This document shows, piece by piece, positions 46,832 to 55,965 of a stretch of 64,000 bases of DNA; the first letter of the stretch is position 1, and every line of letters begins with the position of its first letter. Both the position numbers and the translations under genes were made by a program. The notes beneath the pieces were generated by a model. That model worked only from the letters and a program-made list of their open reading frames with translations, was not told the DNA's origin and did not search any database. Source of the DNA: an uncultured Lysobacteraceae bacterium (lineage in GTDB: Bacteria; Pseudomonadota; Gammaproteobacteria; Xanthomonadales; Xanthomonadaceae); the NCBI GenBank assembly GCA_902825775.1, contig CADECF010000007.1:139078-203077 (forward strand), given 5' to 3'.

Positions 46832-49603
46832 TCAATGCGCCTCGTCCCAGTTGTCGCCCACGCCGCTATCGACCACCAGCGGCACGCGCAGTTCCGCAGC
46901 GCCCGACATTCGGTTTCCGACTTCGCCCAATAGCGTTTCGACGAAGTCCGCATCGGTCTCGAACACCAGTTCGTCGTGCACCTGCAGGATCATCAGCGCG
47001 CGTGCGGCATGGCCGGCCAGCCAGCCGTCGATCGAAACCATCGCGCGCTTGATGATGTCCGCCGCGGTGCCCTGCATCGGCGCATTGATCGCCGCGCGCT
47101 CGGCGCCGGCGCGCTGGCCCTGCGTGCCTTTGTTGATGTAGTCCAGATACAGGCGCCGGCCGAATACGGTCTCGACATAACCCTGCTCGCGCGCCTGCTG
47201 CCGGGTGCGCTCCATGAAGTCGCGCACGCCCGGATAACGGCTGAAGTAGAGCGCGATGTAATCCTGCGCCTCGCCGCGCGCGATGCCCAGCTGCCGCGCC
47301 AGGCCGAACGCGCTCATGCCGTACATCAGGCCGAAGTTGATCGCCTTAGCGGCGCGGCGTTCGTTGCCGGTCACGTCCTCGAGCTTGCGGCCGAATACTT
47401 CGGCGGCCGTGGCCTTGTGGATGTCGACCCCGGATTCGAACGCGCGCAACAGGCCGGCGTCTTCGGACAGATGCGCCATGATCCGCAACTCGATCTGCGA
47501 ATAGTCGCAGGCCACCAGCTTGCGCCCCGGCGGCGCGACGAAAGCGCGGCGGATGCGGCGGCCGTCCTCGGTGCGGATCGGGATGTTCTGCAGGTTGGGC
47601 TCGGAAGACGCCAATCTTCCCGTCGCAGCGCCCGCTTGGTGATAGCTGGTATGCACGCGGCCGGTGTCGGGATTCACGTTCTGCGCCAGTTTGTCGGTAT
47701 AGGTGCTGCGCAGTTTCGCCAGGCCGCGGTACTCGAGGATGATCCGCGGCAGTTCGTGCTGGTCGGCGATCGCCTCCAGCGCTTCTTCGTTCGTCGAAGG
47801 CTGTCCGGACGGCGTCTTCACCAGCACCGGCAGCTTCAATTCCTCGAACAGCAACGCGCACAGCTGCTTGGGCGAATCGAGATTGAAGGTGCGGCCGGCC
47901 AATTCGGTGGCCTTCTGCTGCGCGGCGAGCATGCGCTTGCTCAGGTCGGCGCTCTGCCGGCGCAATTCGTCGGCGTCGATCATCACGCCGTTGGCTTCGA
48001 TGCGCTCCAGCACCGGCACCAGCGGCATCTCGATGTCGCGATAGACGAACGACAACCCCGGCTCGACGGCCAGCTTCGGCGCCAGTGTACGGTGCAGGCG
48101 CAACGTGACGTCGGCGTCCTCGGCGGCATAGCGCGTGGCATCGTCGATGGCGACCGCCGAAAACGGGATCGCTTTGCTGCCTTTGCCGGCGACCTGTTCG
48201 TATTTGATCGTCTCGTAGCCCAGGTAACGCTGCGCCAGCGAATCCATATCGTGACGGCTGCTGCCGGAATTGAGCACGAAGCTCTCGAGCATCGTGTCGT
48301 CGGCGTAACCCTTCACCTCGATGCCGTGCCGGCGCAGCACGTGCAAGTCGTACTTGCCGTGCTGACCCAGCTTCTTCCTGCCCGGATCTGCGAACAGCGG
48401 CGCCAGCGCGGCCAGCGTCTGCGCGCGGTCGAGCTGCTCGGGCGCGCCCGGATAGTTGTGCGCCAACGGCAGATAGGCGGCTTTGCCCGGTTCGACCGAG
48501 AAACTCAGGCCGACCAGGTTGGCCTGCATCGGATCGAGACTGTCGGTCTCGCTGTCGAAGGCGAATTCGTCCGCGGCCTGCAAACGTTCGATCCAGCTGC
48601 GCAATTGGCCGGGCAGCAGGATGGTTTCGTATTCGCCGGGCGCGGACAGCGCGGGGTCGACCGCCGCAGCCGGCGCCGGCGCGCTGACGAAGCCGGTGCC
48701 GCGCGCGCGGCCCGGTTCTTTCTCGGCGACGCCGGCTGCGGCGCCGTCGAGTTCCTTCAGCGCCTGGTTGAAGCCGTAACGCGCGTACAGGTCGCGCAGC
48801 GTGTCCGCATCGCGGTCGCGCAGCAGCAGCGTTTCCGGGCCGCCGCCGAGCTCGACGTCGGTTTTGATCGTCACCAACTCGCGGTTCAGCGGCAACCGCG
48901 GCAGCGCGGCGCGCAGGTTGTCGCCGATCTTGCCCTTGATGTCGCCGGCATGCGCGATCACGCCGTCCAGCGTGCCGTATTCGGCCAGCCACTTGGCCGC
49001 GGTTTTCGGGCCGCATTTTTCGACGCCCGGCACGTTGTCGATCGTGTCGCCCATCAGCGCCAGCATGTCGACGATCTGCTCCGGGCGCACGCCGAACTTG
49101 TCGACCACGGTCGCTTCGGAATCGAGCCGGCTGCCGCTCATCGTGTTGACCAGCGCGATGCCGCCGGTATCAGAAGCCGCGGGCCGGACCAGCTGCGCGA
49201 AATCCTTGTCGCCGGTGGAGATGGTGACGTCGATGCCCTGCGCGGCGCCTTGCAGCGCCAGCGTGCCGATCACGTCGTCGGCTTCGACGCCGTCCACGCG
49301 CAGGATCGGGAAACCCAACGCCTGCACGATCTCGCACATCGGCATCACTTGCGCGCGCAGATCGTCGGGCATCGGCGGGCGGTTGGCCTTGTAGTCGGGA
49401 TAAAGGTCGTCGCGGAAGGTCTTGCCCGGCGCATCGACCACGAAGGCGGCGAAGTCCGGCTTCTCCTTCAGCGTCGCGCGTAGCATGTTGACCACGCCGA
49501 ACAGCGCGCCGGTCGGCTCGCCCGCCGCATTGCTCAGCGGCGGCAGGGCGTGGAAGGCGCGATAGAGGTAGCTGGAGCCGTCGATCAGTACGAGTCGCTT
49601 CAT
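46832..49603 (-). CDS. polA: DNA polymerase I
   Basis: The 923-residue enzyme is complete: N-terminal 5'-3' exonuclease (FVVDAPGKTFRDDLYPDYKANR region to ~290), a 3'-5' exonuclease with intact DSETDS acidic motif (~350), and a polymerase domain with motif A (ACDYSQIELRIMAHLSED), motif B (RRAAKAINFGLMYGMSAFG) and motif C (QVHDELVFETD). It fills gaps in Okazaki processing and repair. Length equals E. coli Pol I (928). The DUF2782 lipoprotein gene is divergent from it. Confidence 0.97.
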   Translation of the reverse strand: MKRLVLIDGSSYLYRAFHALPPLSNAAGEPTGALFGVVNMLRATLKEKPDFAAFVVDAPGKTFRDDLYPDYKANRPPMPDDLRAQVMPMCEIVQALGFPILRVDGVEADDVIGTLALQGAAQGIDVTISTGDKDFAQLVRPAASDTGGIALVNTMSGSRLDSEATVVDKFGVRPEQIVDMLALMGDTIDNVPGVEKCGPKTAAKWLAEYGTLDGVIAHAGDIKGKIGDNLRAALPRLPLNRELVTIKTDVELGGGPETLLLRDRDADTLRDLYARYGFNQALKELDGAAAGVAEKEPGRARGTGFVSAPAPAAAVDPALSAPGEYETILLPGQLRSWIERLQAADEFAFDSETDSLDPMQANLVGLSFSVEPGKAAYLPLAHNYPGAPEQLDRAQTLAALAPLFADPGRKKLGQHGKYDLHVLRRHGIEVKGYADDTMLESFVLNSGSSRHDMDSLAQRYLGYETIKYEQVAGKGSKAIPFSAVAIDDATRYAAEDADVTLRLHRTLAPKLAVEPGLSFVYRDIEMPLVPVLERIEANGVMIDADELRRQSADLSKRMLAAQQKATELAGRTFNLDSPKQLCALLFEELKLPVLVKTPSGQPSTNEEALEAIADQHELPRIILEYRGLAKLRSTYTDKLAQNVNPDTGRVHTSYHQAGAATGRLASSEPNLQNIPIRTEDGRRIRRAFVAPPGRKLVACDYSQIELRIMAHLSEDAGLLRAFESGVDIHKATAAEVFGRKLEDVTGNERRAAKAINFGLMYGMSAFGLARQLGIARGEAQDYIALYFSRYPGVRDFMERTRQQAREQGYVETVFGRRLYLDYINKGTQGQRAGAERAAINAPMQGTAADIIKRAMVSIDGWLAGHAARALMILQVHDELVFETDADFVETLLGEVGNRMSGAAELRVPLVVDSGVGDNWDEAH

Positions 49604-49709
49604 GCCGCGATTCTACCCGCCCGCGGCCGGTCCGCCCGGCGCGCCGATTCACGCGCGGCGCATGCCGGGCGTGGGCATAATGCTCGGCGACGAAGCACGG
49701 AGACCGCCC

Positions 49710-50012
49710 ATGAAGCCATCGATCGCCCTCCGGGCCAGCGCATTGACCGCCGCTGCGCTGCTCTCGGCCTGCGCCACGATGGGCGGCGCCGACGCCGTGC
49801 CGATTCCGGCCGACGCCCAGCGCAGCACGCATACCGAGGCCAATGGCGACGTGATCGAGGAATACCGCGTCGCCGGCCGCCTGCATACGATCAAGGTGAC
49901 GCCCGCGCGCGGCCCCACCTATTACCTGACCGATGCGGATGGCGACGGCCAGATCGACAACAACAAGCAGGACGGCATTTCGCCGGTGTACTTCAAACTT
50001 TTCAGTTTCTGA
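49710..50012 (+). CDS. DUF2782-type lipoprotein
   Basis: The 100-residue protein has a lipoprotein signal with lipobox LLSAC (Cys at about residue 20) and a beta-rich domain (DVIEEYRVAGRLHTIKVTPARGPTYYL, then YFKLFSF) fitting the small DUF2782 family. The C-terminal DADGDGQIDNNKQDG resembles a calcium-binding loop. ATG at 49710 is chosen because GGAG lies seven bases upstream. It is followed two bases later by the GNAT gene. Function unknown. Confidence 0.82.
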   Translation: MKPSIALRASALTAAALLSACATMGGADAVPIPADAQRSTHTEANGDVIEEYRVAGRLHTIKVTPARGPTYYLTDADGDGQIDNNKQDGISPVYFKLFSF

Positions 50013-50014
50013 CC

Positions 50015-50443
50015 ATGACCGACATCGAGATCCGGCCGCTGGCCGATGCGGCCGCATTGCGCGGCGCCTGGCCGGTCGCGCAGCAGTTGCGTCCGCATCT
50101 GAACGAGGACGGCTTCGTCGAACAGGCGCTGCGCCAGATCGGCGAGGGCTTCCGCGCCACCGCCCTGTACGACGACGGCATCGCGCGCGCGTATGCCGGC
50201 TGGCGCGTGCACGAGAATCTGGTCTACGGCAGGCATATGTACGTCGACGACCTGGTCACCGACCAGACCGTGCGCAGCCGCGGCTACGGCAAGCAATTGC
50301 TCGACTGGCTGAAAGAAGAAGCGCGCCGCCAAGGCTGCGCCCGGCTGCAACTGGATTCGGGCACCCATCGCAAAGACGCGCATGCCTTCTATCTGCGCGA
50401 AGGGCTGCGGATCGAGGCGTTCCACTTCGGTATTGCGCTGTAA
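50015..50443 (+). CDS. GNAT-family acetyltransferase
   Basis: The 142-residue protein is a single GNAT fold: motif A in LVTDQTVRSRGYGKQLLDWL (acetyl-CoA pyrophosphate loop, ~85-104) and motif B in AFYLREGLRIEAFHF. It should transfer acetyl from acetyl-CoA to an unknown amine. The ATG at 50015 starts two bases past the DUF2782 stop, so the two form an operon. Confidence 0.9.
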   Translation: MTDIEIRPLADAAALRGAWPVAQQLRPHLNEDGFVEQALRQIGEGFRATALYDDGIARAYAGWRVHENLVYGRHMYVDDLVTDQTVRSRGYGKQLLDWLKEEARRQGCARLQLDSGTHRKDAHAFYLREGLRIEAFHFGIAL

Positions 50444-50523
50444 AAACGCATCGCGGGCCGGATTGGCTCCTTTCGGCCGCCGGCACCGCGACTATCCTTC
50501 CGTAACGATCGCCGGAGACCGAT

Positions 50524-51372
50524 ATGCGCACCGACACGGCGCTTGAAACGGCCCGCGGCTTGGGCCTGCTGCTCGCCTGCCTGCTGTTCGCGCCCTCGCT
50601 CACCGCCGCGGAAATAACGCTGCGCGAATCGGTCATGCATCCGCTGCCGCTGCCCGAAGTGGCGGCGATGCGCGAAGTCGCCGATCAGACCTATCTCGAT
50701 GCGGCCAAGCCCGATCATGCCTACGATCTTTATCTGCCCGACACCAAGACGTCGCGGCCGCTGGTGCTGCTGATCCACGGCGGCGCGCCCGCCGTGTCCG
50801 GCCTGCGCAAGGCGCCGCTGATGCGCAGCTGGGCGATGCAGATCGCCGCGCGCAGCGGCGCGGCGGTAGCCGTGGTGGGCTGGGACGGCGACCAGCGCCT
50901 CACCGGCCAGATCGATGCGGCTTACGCGCAGTTGCGCGCACGCGCGACCGAGTACGGCATCGATGCCGCCCGGCCTTGCGTCGTCACCTTCTCCGCCGGC
51001 GTCGCCTCGGTGATACCGCATGCGTTGCGCGATGCGAAAATCGCACCGCGTTGCATCGTCGGCCTGTACGGCGATTGGCAGCCCGCGATGCAGACGTTGG
51101 CCGGTGCCGACGCGCGCGGCCTGCCCTTGCTGGTGGTGCGCGCGGGCCGCGACGACGTGGTGCCCGACACCAGCGCGCCGGCGTTCGTCGATGCCGCGAA
51201 GAAAGCCGGCATCGAGGTCGAAGTATTGCGGCATCCCGAAGGCCTGCACGTATTCGAGACGCGCAACCCCGGCGCGCGCACATCGGAAATACTCGAACGC
51301 ACCCTCGATTTCCTGCGCATCCATACCGTCGCCGGCGCGCCGCCGAAAAACGGCCCGAAAACTGCGAAGTGA
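50524..51372 (+). CDS. Secreted alpha/beta hydrolase (dienelactone-hydrolase-like)
   Basis: The 282-residue protein has a signal peptide (LLLACLLFAPSLTAAE) and an alpha/beta hydrolase fold with oxyanion-region LVLLIHGGAP, nucleophile elbow TFSAGVASV, an acidic residue in VRAGRDDVVPD and a His in HPEGLHVFE near the C-terminus. It is an esterase-type enzyme of unknown substrate. Independent gene between the GNAT and Ada-like genes. Confidence 0.82.
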   Translation: MRTDTALETARGLGLLLACLLFAPSLTAAEITLRESVMHPLPLPEVAAMREVADQTYLDAAKPDHAYDLYLPDTKTSRPLVLLIHGGAPAVSGLRKAPLMRSWAMQIAARSGAAVAVVGWDGDQRLTGQIDAAYAQLRARATEYGIDAARPCVVTFSAGVASVIPHALRDAKIAPRCIVGLYGDWQPAMQTLAGADARGLPLLVVRAGRDDVVPDTSAPAFVDAAKKAGIEVEVLRHPEGLHVFETRNPGARTSEILERTLDFLRIHTVAGAPPKNGPKTAK

Positions 51373-51447
51373 GATAGCAAGACCCGGATATCGGCGTGGC
51401 CAAGGCCCCGCTACATTGCCTGCACTTTCCCCGCACAGGTGCAGGCC

Positions 51448-52209
51448 ATGAAAGCCGATTCCCGTATCCAGAACGCCGCCGCCACGCTCGACGATCCGCG
51501 CTGGGCTTCCGTAGTCGCGCGCGACGCACGAGCCGACGGCCGCTTCGTCTACTCTGTGCGCAGCACCGGCGTGTATTGCCGCCCTTCCTGCGCCGTGCGT
51601 TTGGCGCGGCCCGAAAACGTCCGCTTCCATGCGGGTGCGAAAGCCGCGGAACAAGCCGGTTTCCGCGCCTGCAAACGTTGCAAGCCGGATCGTTTTGCGA
51701 ACGCGGTATCGCATCCGATCCGCTATTCGCTGGTCGCAAGCGTGCTCGGCCGCTTGCTGGTGGCGCGCAGTGCGCGCGGCATCTGCGCGATCCTGCCCGG
51801 CGAAAACGACGAAGCCTTGATCGCCGAGCTGCAGCGGCTTTTCGCCGGCAGCGCACTGATCCGCGACGATGACGGATTGGCGCTGCTGCTCGCACAGGTC
51901 GCCGCCTTCGTCGACCATCCGAAAAACGATCCCGACCTGCCGTTGGACGCGCACGGCAGCGCATTCCAGCAGCGCGTCTGGCAGGCTCTGCGCGCCATTC
52001 CGGCGGGCACGACGGCGAGCTATTCCGATATCGCCGAGCGCATCGGCATGCCGCGCGCGGTGCGTGCCGTCGCCGCCGCCTGCGCGGCCAATCCACTGGC
52101 CGTAGTCGTTCCTTGCCATCGCGTCGTCAAGCGCGACGGCGGTCTGTCGGGCTTCCGCTGGGGCGTGGAACGCAAGCGTGCGCTGCTCGCGCGCGAAGCG
52201 CAGGCATGA
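51448..52209 (+). CDS. Ada-type DNA alkylation repair protein lacking the AraC domain
   Basis: The 253-residue protein joins an N-terminal methylphosphotriester-transferase domain (zinc Cys set RPSC, CKRC with the acceptor Cys in VYCRPSCAVR, residues ~35-75) straight to a C-terminal O6-methylguanine methyltransferase domain (SAFQQRVWQALRAIPAGTTASY; active Cys in VVVPCHRVVKRDGGLSGF). E. coli Ada (354 residues) has an AraC helix-turn-helix region between these two, which is missing here. It should repair but not activate transcription. The ATG at 51448 is chosen with AGGTG upstream; GTG at 51439 is possible. It overlaps the next gene by four bases. Confidence 0.9.
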   Translation: MKADSRIQNAAATLDDPRWASVVARDARADGRFVYSVRSTGVYCRPSCAVRLARPENVRFHAGAKAAEQAGFRACKRCKPDRFANAVSHPIRYSLVASVLGRLLVARSARGICAILPGENDEALIAELQRLFAGSALIRDDDGLALLLAQVAAFVDHPKNDPDLPLDAHGSAFQQRVWQALRAIPAGTTASYSDIAERIGMPRAVRAVAAACAANPLAVVVPCHRVVKRDGGLSGFRWGVERKRALLAREAQA

Positions 52210-52949
52210 ACGCTGCCGATGCCATGCTCACCGATGCGCGATGCGATATGGCATCGCGTATCGAACGGCTGGATTGGGATGGCGCGCGCGCCGATCTCGA
52301 TGCGCGCGGCCATGCGCTGCTGCCGCAAATGCTCACGCCCGCGGAATGCGCGGCGTTAGCGGCGCTCTACGGCCGCGAAGGCCTGTTCCGCAGCCGCGTG
52401 GTGATGGAACGCCATGGCTTCGGCCGCGGCGAATACCGGTACTTCGCCTATCCGCTGCCGGATCCGATCGCGAGCCTGCGCACCCTGCTCTACCCGCGGC
52501 TGGCGCCGATCGCCAATCGCTGGAACCAGGCGCTGGGCATCGAGGCGCAATACCCGGAACGGCACGACGACTTCATCGCCCGCTGCCATGCCGCCGGCCA
52601 AACGCGGCCCACGCCGCTGCTGCTGCGATACGGCGCCGGCGACTACAACTGCCTGCATCAGGATCTGTACGGCGAGCATGTTTTTCCGCTGCAGGTGGCG
52701 ATCCTGCTGTCGCAACCTGACCGCGATTTCACCGGCGGCGAGTTCGTGCTGACCGAGCAGCGTCCGCGCATGCAATCTCGCGCCGACGTGGTACCGCTGC
52801 GCCAGGGCGATGCCGTGGCTTTCGCCGTGCATCAGCGGCCGGTGCGGGGCGTGCGCGGGGCTTATCGCGTCAACCTCAGACATGGCGTCAGCCGGGTCCG
52901 GTCGGGCCGGCGCCATACGCTGGGCGTGATTTTCCACGACGCGCGCTGA
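52206..52949 (+). CDS. 2OG-Fe(II) oxygenase coupled to Ada-like gene
   Basis: The 247-residue protein has the iron motif HQD in NCLHQDLYGEHVFPLQ (about 155-160), a downstream His in VNLRHGVSRVRSGRR and an Arg likely to bind 2-oxoglutarate. It belongs to the 2-oxoglutarate/Fe(II) dioxygenase superfamily. The ATG at 52206 overlaps the stop of the Ada-like gene (ATGA), so it is co-translated with it. It may remove methyl lesions oxidatively like AlkB, but it is not an obvious AlkB sequence relative. Confidence 0.85.
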   Translation: MNAADAMLTDARCDMASRIERLDWDGARADLDARGHALLPQMLTPAECAALAALYGREGLFRSRVVMERHGFGRGEYRYFAYPLPDPIASLRTLLYPRLAPIANRWNQALGIEAQYPERHDDFIARCHAAGQTRPTPLLLRYGAGDYNCLHQDLYGEHVFPLQVAILLSQPDRDFTGGEFVLTEQRPRMQSRADVVPLRQGDAVAFAVHQRPVRGVRGAYRVNLRHGVSRVRSGRRHTLGVIFHDAR

Positions 52950-53022
52950 AGTTTGCGGCCGATTTCACGTTTCCTGCAGCCGCCGGGCGCCACACTGCGC
53001 CGACCCCCCGCGGAGCGGCCCC

Positions 53023-53271
53023 ATGTTCGGACGCGAACGACGCCGTCAATCGGAGAATGCCGACGCCGCGGCCTTGCGTGCGGGGCTCAACCCGCAGCAG
53101 CTGGCCGCGCTGCAGACCCTGGAGCATTTCCAGTGGACCTTGAGCTTCGTGCGCCGGCCGATGTTCGACGCGCCGGTGCCGGTGGTCGTGGACCGCACCG
53201 GCAAGCGCTACGCCGTACTCGAAGCCGACGGCTCGCTCAACGAGAATCCCGGCTTCAAGATCCGTTCCTAG
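53023..53271 (+). CDS. Hypothetical small protein
   Basis: The 82-residue cytoplasmic protein (MFGRERRRQSENADAA...) has a basic start, a short helical middle and a strand-rich end (VPVVVDRTGKRYAVLEADGS). A GGAG ribosome site lies upstream. I do not recognise the family; length and coding bias suggest it is real. Confidence 0.6.
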   Translation: MFGRERRRQSENADAAALRAGLNPQQLAALQTLEHFQWTLSFVRRPMFDAPVPVVVDRTGKRYAVLEADGSLNENPGFKIRS

Positions 53272-53375
53272 GCTGTCGTACGGCGTCCGGAATTTTTTTC
53301 GGCCCGGCTGTCGATTCCCGGCCCGGCCGGACGACTACCTTGCGTCGACACTCAGCGACGAGCCAAGGAACGAAG

Positions 53376-53726
53376 ATGAAATACCTGTGCATGATCTATT
53401 TCGACGAGCGGCGCCTGGAAACGATGTCCGCCGAGGAAGGCGAGGCTTGCATCCGCGATTCAGAAGCCAACGAAGAAGCGCTGAGGCGCAGCGGCCATCT
53501 GATCGCTGCGCACGCCTTGGAGCCGGTGTCGATGGCGACCACCGTGCGCCATCACGGCGACAGGATATCGGCCACCGACGGCCCGTTCGCCGAAACCAAG
53601 GAACAACTGGGCGGTTTCGCGCTGATCGAAGCGCGCGATCTGGACGAAGCGATCGGTATCGCCTCGAATCTTCCGCCCGGCCGACTGGGCTGCGTGGAAG
53701 TGCGTCCGATCGCCAACTTCGGCTGA
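53376..53726 (+). CDS. DGPF (YciI-like) protein 1
   Basis: The 116-residue protein carries the TDGPFAETKEQLGGF motif that defines DGPF/YciI-related proteins and the usual start MKYLCMIYFDE. These are small ferredoxin-like-fold proteins of unknown chemistry that travel with ECF42-type sigma factors. It is the first of three tandem paralogues leading into the sigma factor gene. AAGGA lies upstream of the ATG. Confidence 0.9.
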   Translation: MKYLCMIYFDERRLETMSAEEGEACIRDSEANEEALRRSGHLIAAHALEPVSMATTVRHHGDRISATDGPFAETKEQLGGFALIEARDLDEAIGIASNLPPGRLGCVEVRPIANFG

Positions 53727-53744
53727 GCGCAGCGGGAGATCGCC

Positions 53745-54104
53745 GTGAAGTACATACTGCTGATCTACAACGACCCGCACACGCTCGCGTCCGACGGCAG
53801 CGGCGGGATGATGCGCGAATGCATCGAGAACGCCGAAGCCTTGCGCCAGAGCGGCCATCTGGTCGATGCGATGCGGCTCGCGCCGGCGCGCACCGCGACC
53901 AGCTTGCGGATGCGCAACGGCCGGCTATCGGCTACCGACGGGCCGTTCGCGGAAACCAAGGAGCAGCTGGGCGGCTTCATCGTCATCGAAGCCAAGGATC
54001 TGAACGAGGCCATCCGTCTCGCATCGGCCATTCCGTGGGTGCGGACCGGCTGTCTTGAAGTGCGCCCGCTGGATGCGGACCAATCCCTGTTCGACGCGGC
54101 ATGA
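53745..54104 (+). CDS. DGPF (YciI-like) protein 2
   Basis: The 119-residue paralogue starts from GTG with GGGAG upstream and contains TDGPFAETKEQLGGF. Eighteen bases separate it from copy 1. It is more divergent in its N-terminal third (LIYNDPHTLASDGSGGMMRE). Confidence 0.88.
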   Translation: MKYILLIYNDPHTLASDGSGGMMRECIENAEALRQSGHLVDAMRLAPARTATSLRMRNGRLSATDGPFAETKEQLGGFIVIEAKDLNEAIRLASAIPWVRTGCLEVRPLDADQSLFDAA

Positions 54105-54144
54105 CGCCTGGCGTCGTAATCCAACCAAAATATCGAGGAATCCC

Positions 54145-54495
54145 ATGAAATACCTGTGCCTGATCTACGGCGACGAATCGCGTTGGCCGGAACTGCCCAA
54201 AGCCGATGCCGAGCGCTGGACGGCCGAATTCAAAACGTTCGGCGAAAGCGTCCGCGCCAGCGGCCATTTCATCGGCAGCAACCGGCTGTTTCCGACCGGC
54301 ATGGCGCGCACGGTGCGCGTGCGCGACGGACGCGTGTCTTCCACCGATGGGCCGTTCGCGGAAACCAAGGAACAGCTCGGCGGCTATTACCTGATCGAAG
54401 CGGCCGATATCGACGAAGCCGTCGGCATCGCCTCGCGCATACCTGGCGCGCGCTTCGGCAGCGTGGAAGTGCGTCCGGTCGCCGATCCCGCGTAA
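54145..54495 (+). CDS. DGPF (YciI-like) protein 3
   Basis: The 116-residue third paralogue has the same TDGPFAETKEQLGGY motif and a MKYLCLIYGDE start; GAGGAA lies just upstream. It is separated from the sigma factor by 11 bases, so it probably belongs to the same transcript. Confidence 0.9.
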   Translation: MKYLCLIYGDESRWPELPKADAERWTAEFKTFGESVRASGHFIGSNRLFPTGMARTVRVRDGRVSSTDGPFAETKEQLGGYYLIEAADIDEAVGIASRIPGARFGSVEVRPVADPA

Positions 54496-54506
54496 CGGCC
54501 GTGCCG

Positions 54507-55757
54507 ATGGACGAACGCGCAGCGCAACTGGCGCGCGAACGGGTCGACAGCGTCTATCGCAACGACTCGCGCCGCGTGCTGGCCACGCTGATCCGGCTGC
54601 TGGGCGATTTCGACCTGGCCGAAGAAGCGCTGCACGACGCTTTCGCCGCCGCGATGAGCCAATGGCCGCGCGACGGCGTACCAGACAATCCGCGGGCGTG
54701 GCTGGTTTCGGCCGGGCGCTTCAAAGTGATCGACGGACTGCGCAAACGCGCTCGTTTCGACGCCGCGCTCGGCGAGATCGCCGAGCGCCTTTACGCCGAG
54801 CGCGACGACCCCGCGCTGTTGAACGAAGAAGCCGTGGAAGACGACCAGTTGCGCCTGATCTTCACCTGCTGCCACCCGGCCTTGTCGGCCGACGCGCAGA
54901 TCGCGCTGACGTTGCGCGAGGTGTGCGGACTCAGCACCGAGGAGATCGCGCATGCGTTCCTGACCGCGCCGCCGACGGTCGCGCAACGCATCGTCCGCGC
55001 CAAGGCCAAGATCCGTGGCGCGCAGATCCCGTATCAGGTGCCGTCGCGCGACGATCTGCCGCAGCGTTTGCAAGCGGTGCTGCACGTGGTCTATCTGGTG
55101 TTCAACGAAGGTTATTCGGCCTCGTCCGGCGATACCTTGACGCGTCACGATCTGTCGGGCGAAGCGATCCGTCTGGGCCGCCTGCTGCTGGGTCTGCTGC
55201 CCGAACCCGAAGCCGCCGGTTTGCTGGCGCTGATGCTGCTGCAGGAATCGCGGCGCGCCGCGCGCACTTCTGCGGACGGCGAGCTGGTGCTGCTCGACGA
55301 CCAGGACCGTTCGCGCTGGGACCGCGAGCAGATCGCCGAAGGTTCGGCGCTGGTGCAGCGCGCGCTATCGTCGCGGCACTTCGGCCCGTACACGCTGCAG
55401 GCCGCGATCGCCGCGGTGCACGCCGATGCGCGCATCGCCGCCGATACCGACTGGGCGCAGATCGTCGGCCTCTACGACGTGCTGCTGCGCGCGGATCCGT
55501 CGCCGGTGATCGAACTCAACCGCGCCGCCGCCGTGGCGATGCGCGACAGTCCCGCTGCGGGCCTGGCCCTGATCGATGCGCTGCTTGCGCGCGGCGAGTT
55601 GGCCGACTATCACCTGGCGCATGCGGCAAGAGCGGACTTGTGCCGGCGCGCAGGCCTGATCGACGAAGCCAAAGCCGCCTACGCCAAAGCGCTGACGATG
55701 GTCCGGCAGGAACCGGAGCGCCGCTTTCTGGAGCGCCGGCTCGCTGCGCTCGACTGA
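54507..55757 (+). CDS. ECF42-type RNA polymerase sigma factor with TPR-like C-terminal extension
   Basis: The 416-residue protein has sigma region 2 (RRVLATLIRLLGDFDLAEEALHDAF), region 4 (LTLREVCGLSTEEIAHAFLT...APPTVAQRIVRAKAKIRG) and a long C-terminal part (about 200-416) of helical hairpins reminiscent of TPRs. ECF42-group sigma factors have this extension and are linked to DGPF genes, as here; no anti-sigma factor gene is present, so the extension may regulate activity. ATG at 54507 or GTG at 54501 are both possible. Confidence 0.9.
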   Translation: MDERAAQLARERVDSVYRNDSRRVLATLIRLLGDFDLAEEALHDAFAAAMSQWPRDGVPDNPRAWLVSAGRFKVIDGLRKRARFDAALGEIAERLYAERDDPALLNEEAVEDDQLRLIFTCCHPALSADAQIALTLREVCGLSTEEIAHAFLTAPPTVAQRIVRAKAKIRGAQIPYQVPSRDDLPQRLQAVLHVVYLVFNEGYSASSGDTLTRHDLSGEAIRLGRLLLGLLPEPEAAGLLALMLLQESRRAARTSADGELVLLDDQDRSRWDREQIAEGSALVQRALSSRHFGPYTLQAAIAAVHADARIAADTDWAQIVGLYDVLLRADPSPVIELNRAAAVAMRDSPAAGLALIDALLARGELADYHLAHAARADLCRRAGLIDEAKAAYAKALTMVRQEPERRFLERRLAALD

Positions 55758-55780
55758 TCCCCACTCGCCAGACTTTTAGC

Positions 55781-55925
55781 CCTCTCCCGCTTTGCTTTAG
55801 CCCTCTCCCGCTTGCGGGGCGAGGCTGCACATGCTTGCGCGGCACTGCCGCGCGTGCAGCTGAGCGCCCGCGCAAAGCGCGGGCCGGGGCGCGGAGCGGG
55901 GTTGGGTGAGGGCGCGCGCCACTCT
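55781..55925. repeat. Family E-like repeat block
   Basis: Repeated CCCTCTCCCGCTT units, a GCACTGCCGCGCGTGCAG-type palindrome and the inverse GGTTGGGTGAGGGCG form a composite palindrome between two convergent genes. No gene in 55758-55965. Confidence 0.65.
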
Positions 55926-55965
55926 CACGCTTATGCGAGCCCACCCTGGAGCCGCACCACTAAAA

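Noticed and set aside
46976-49483. 835-codon open frame on the plus strand
   Set aside because: It is antisense to polA, which is complete and well conserved.
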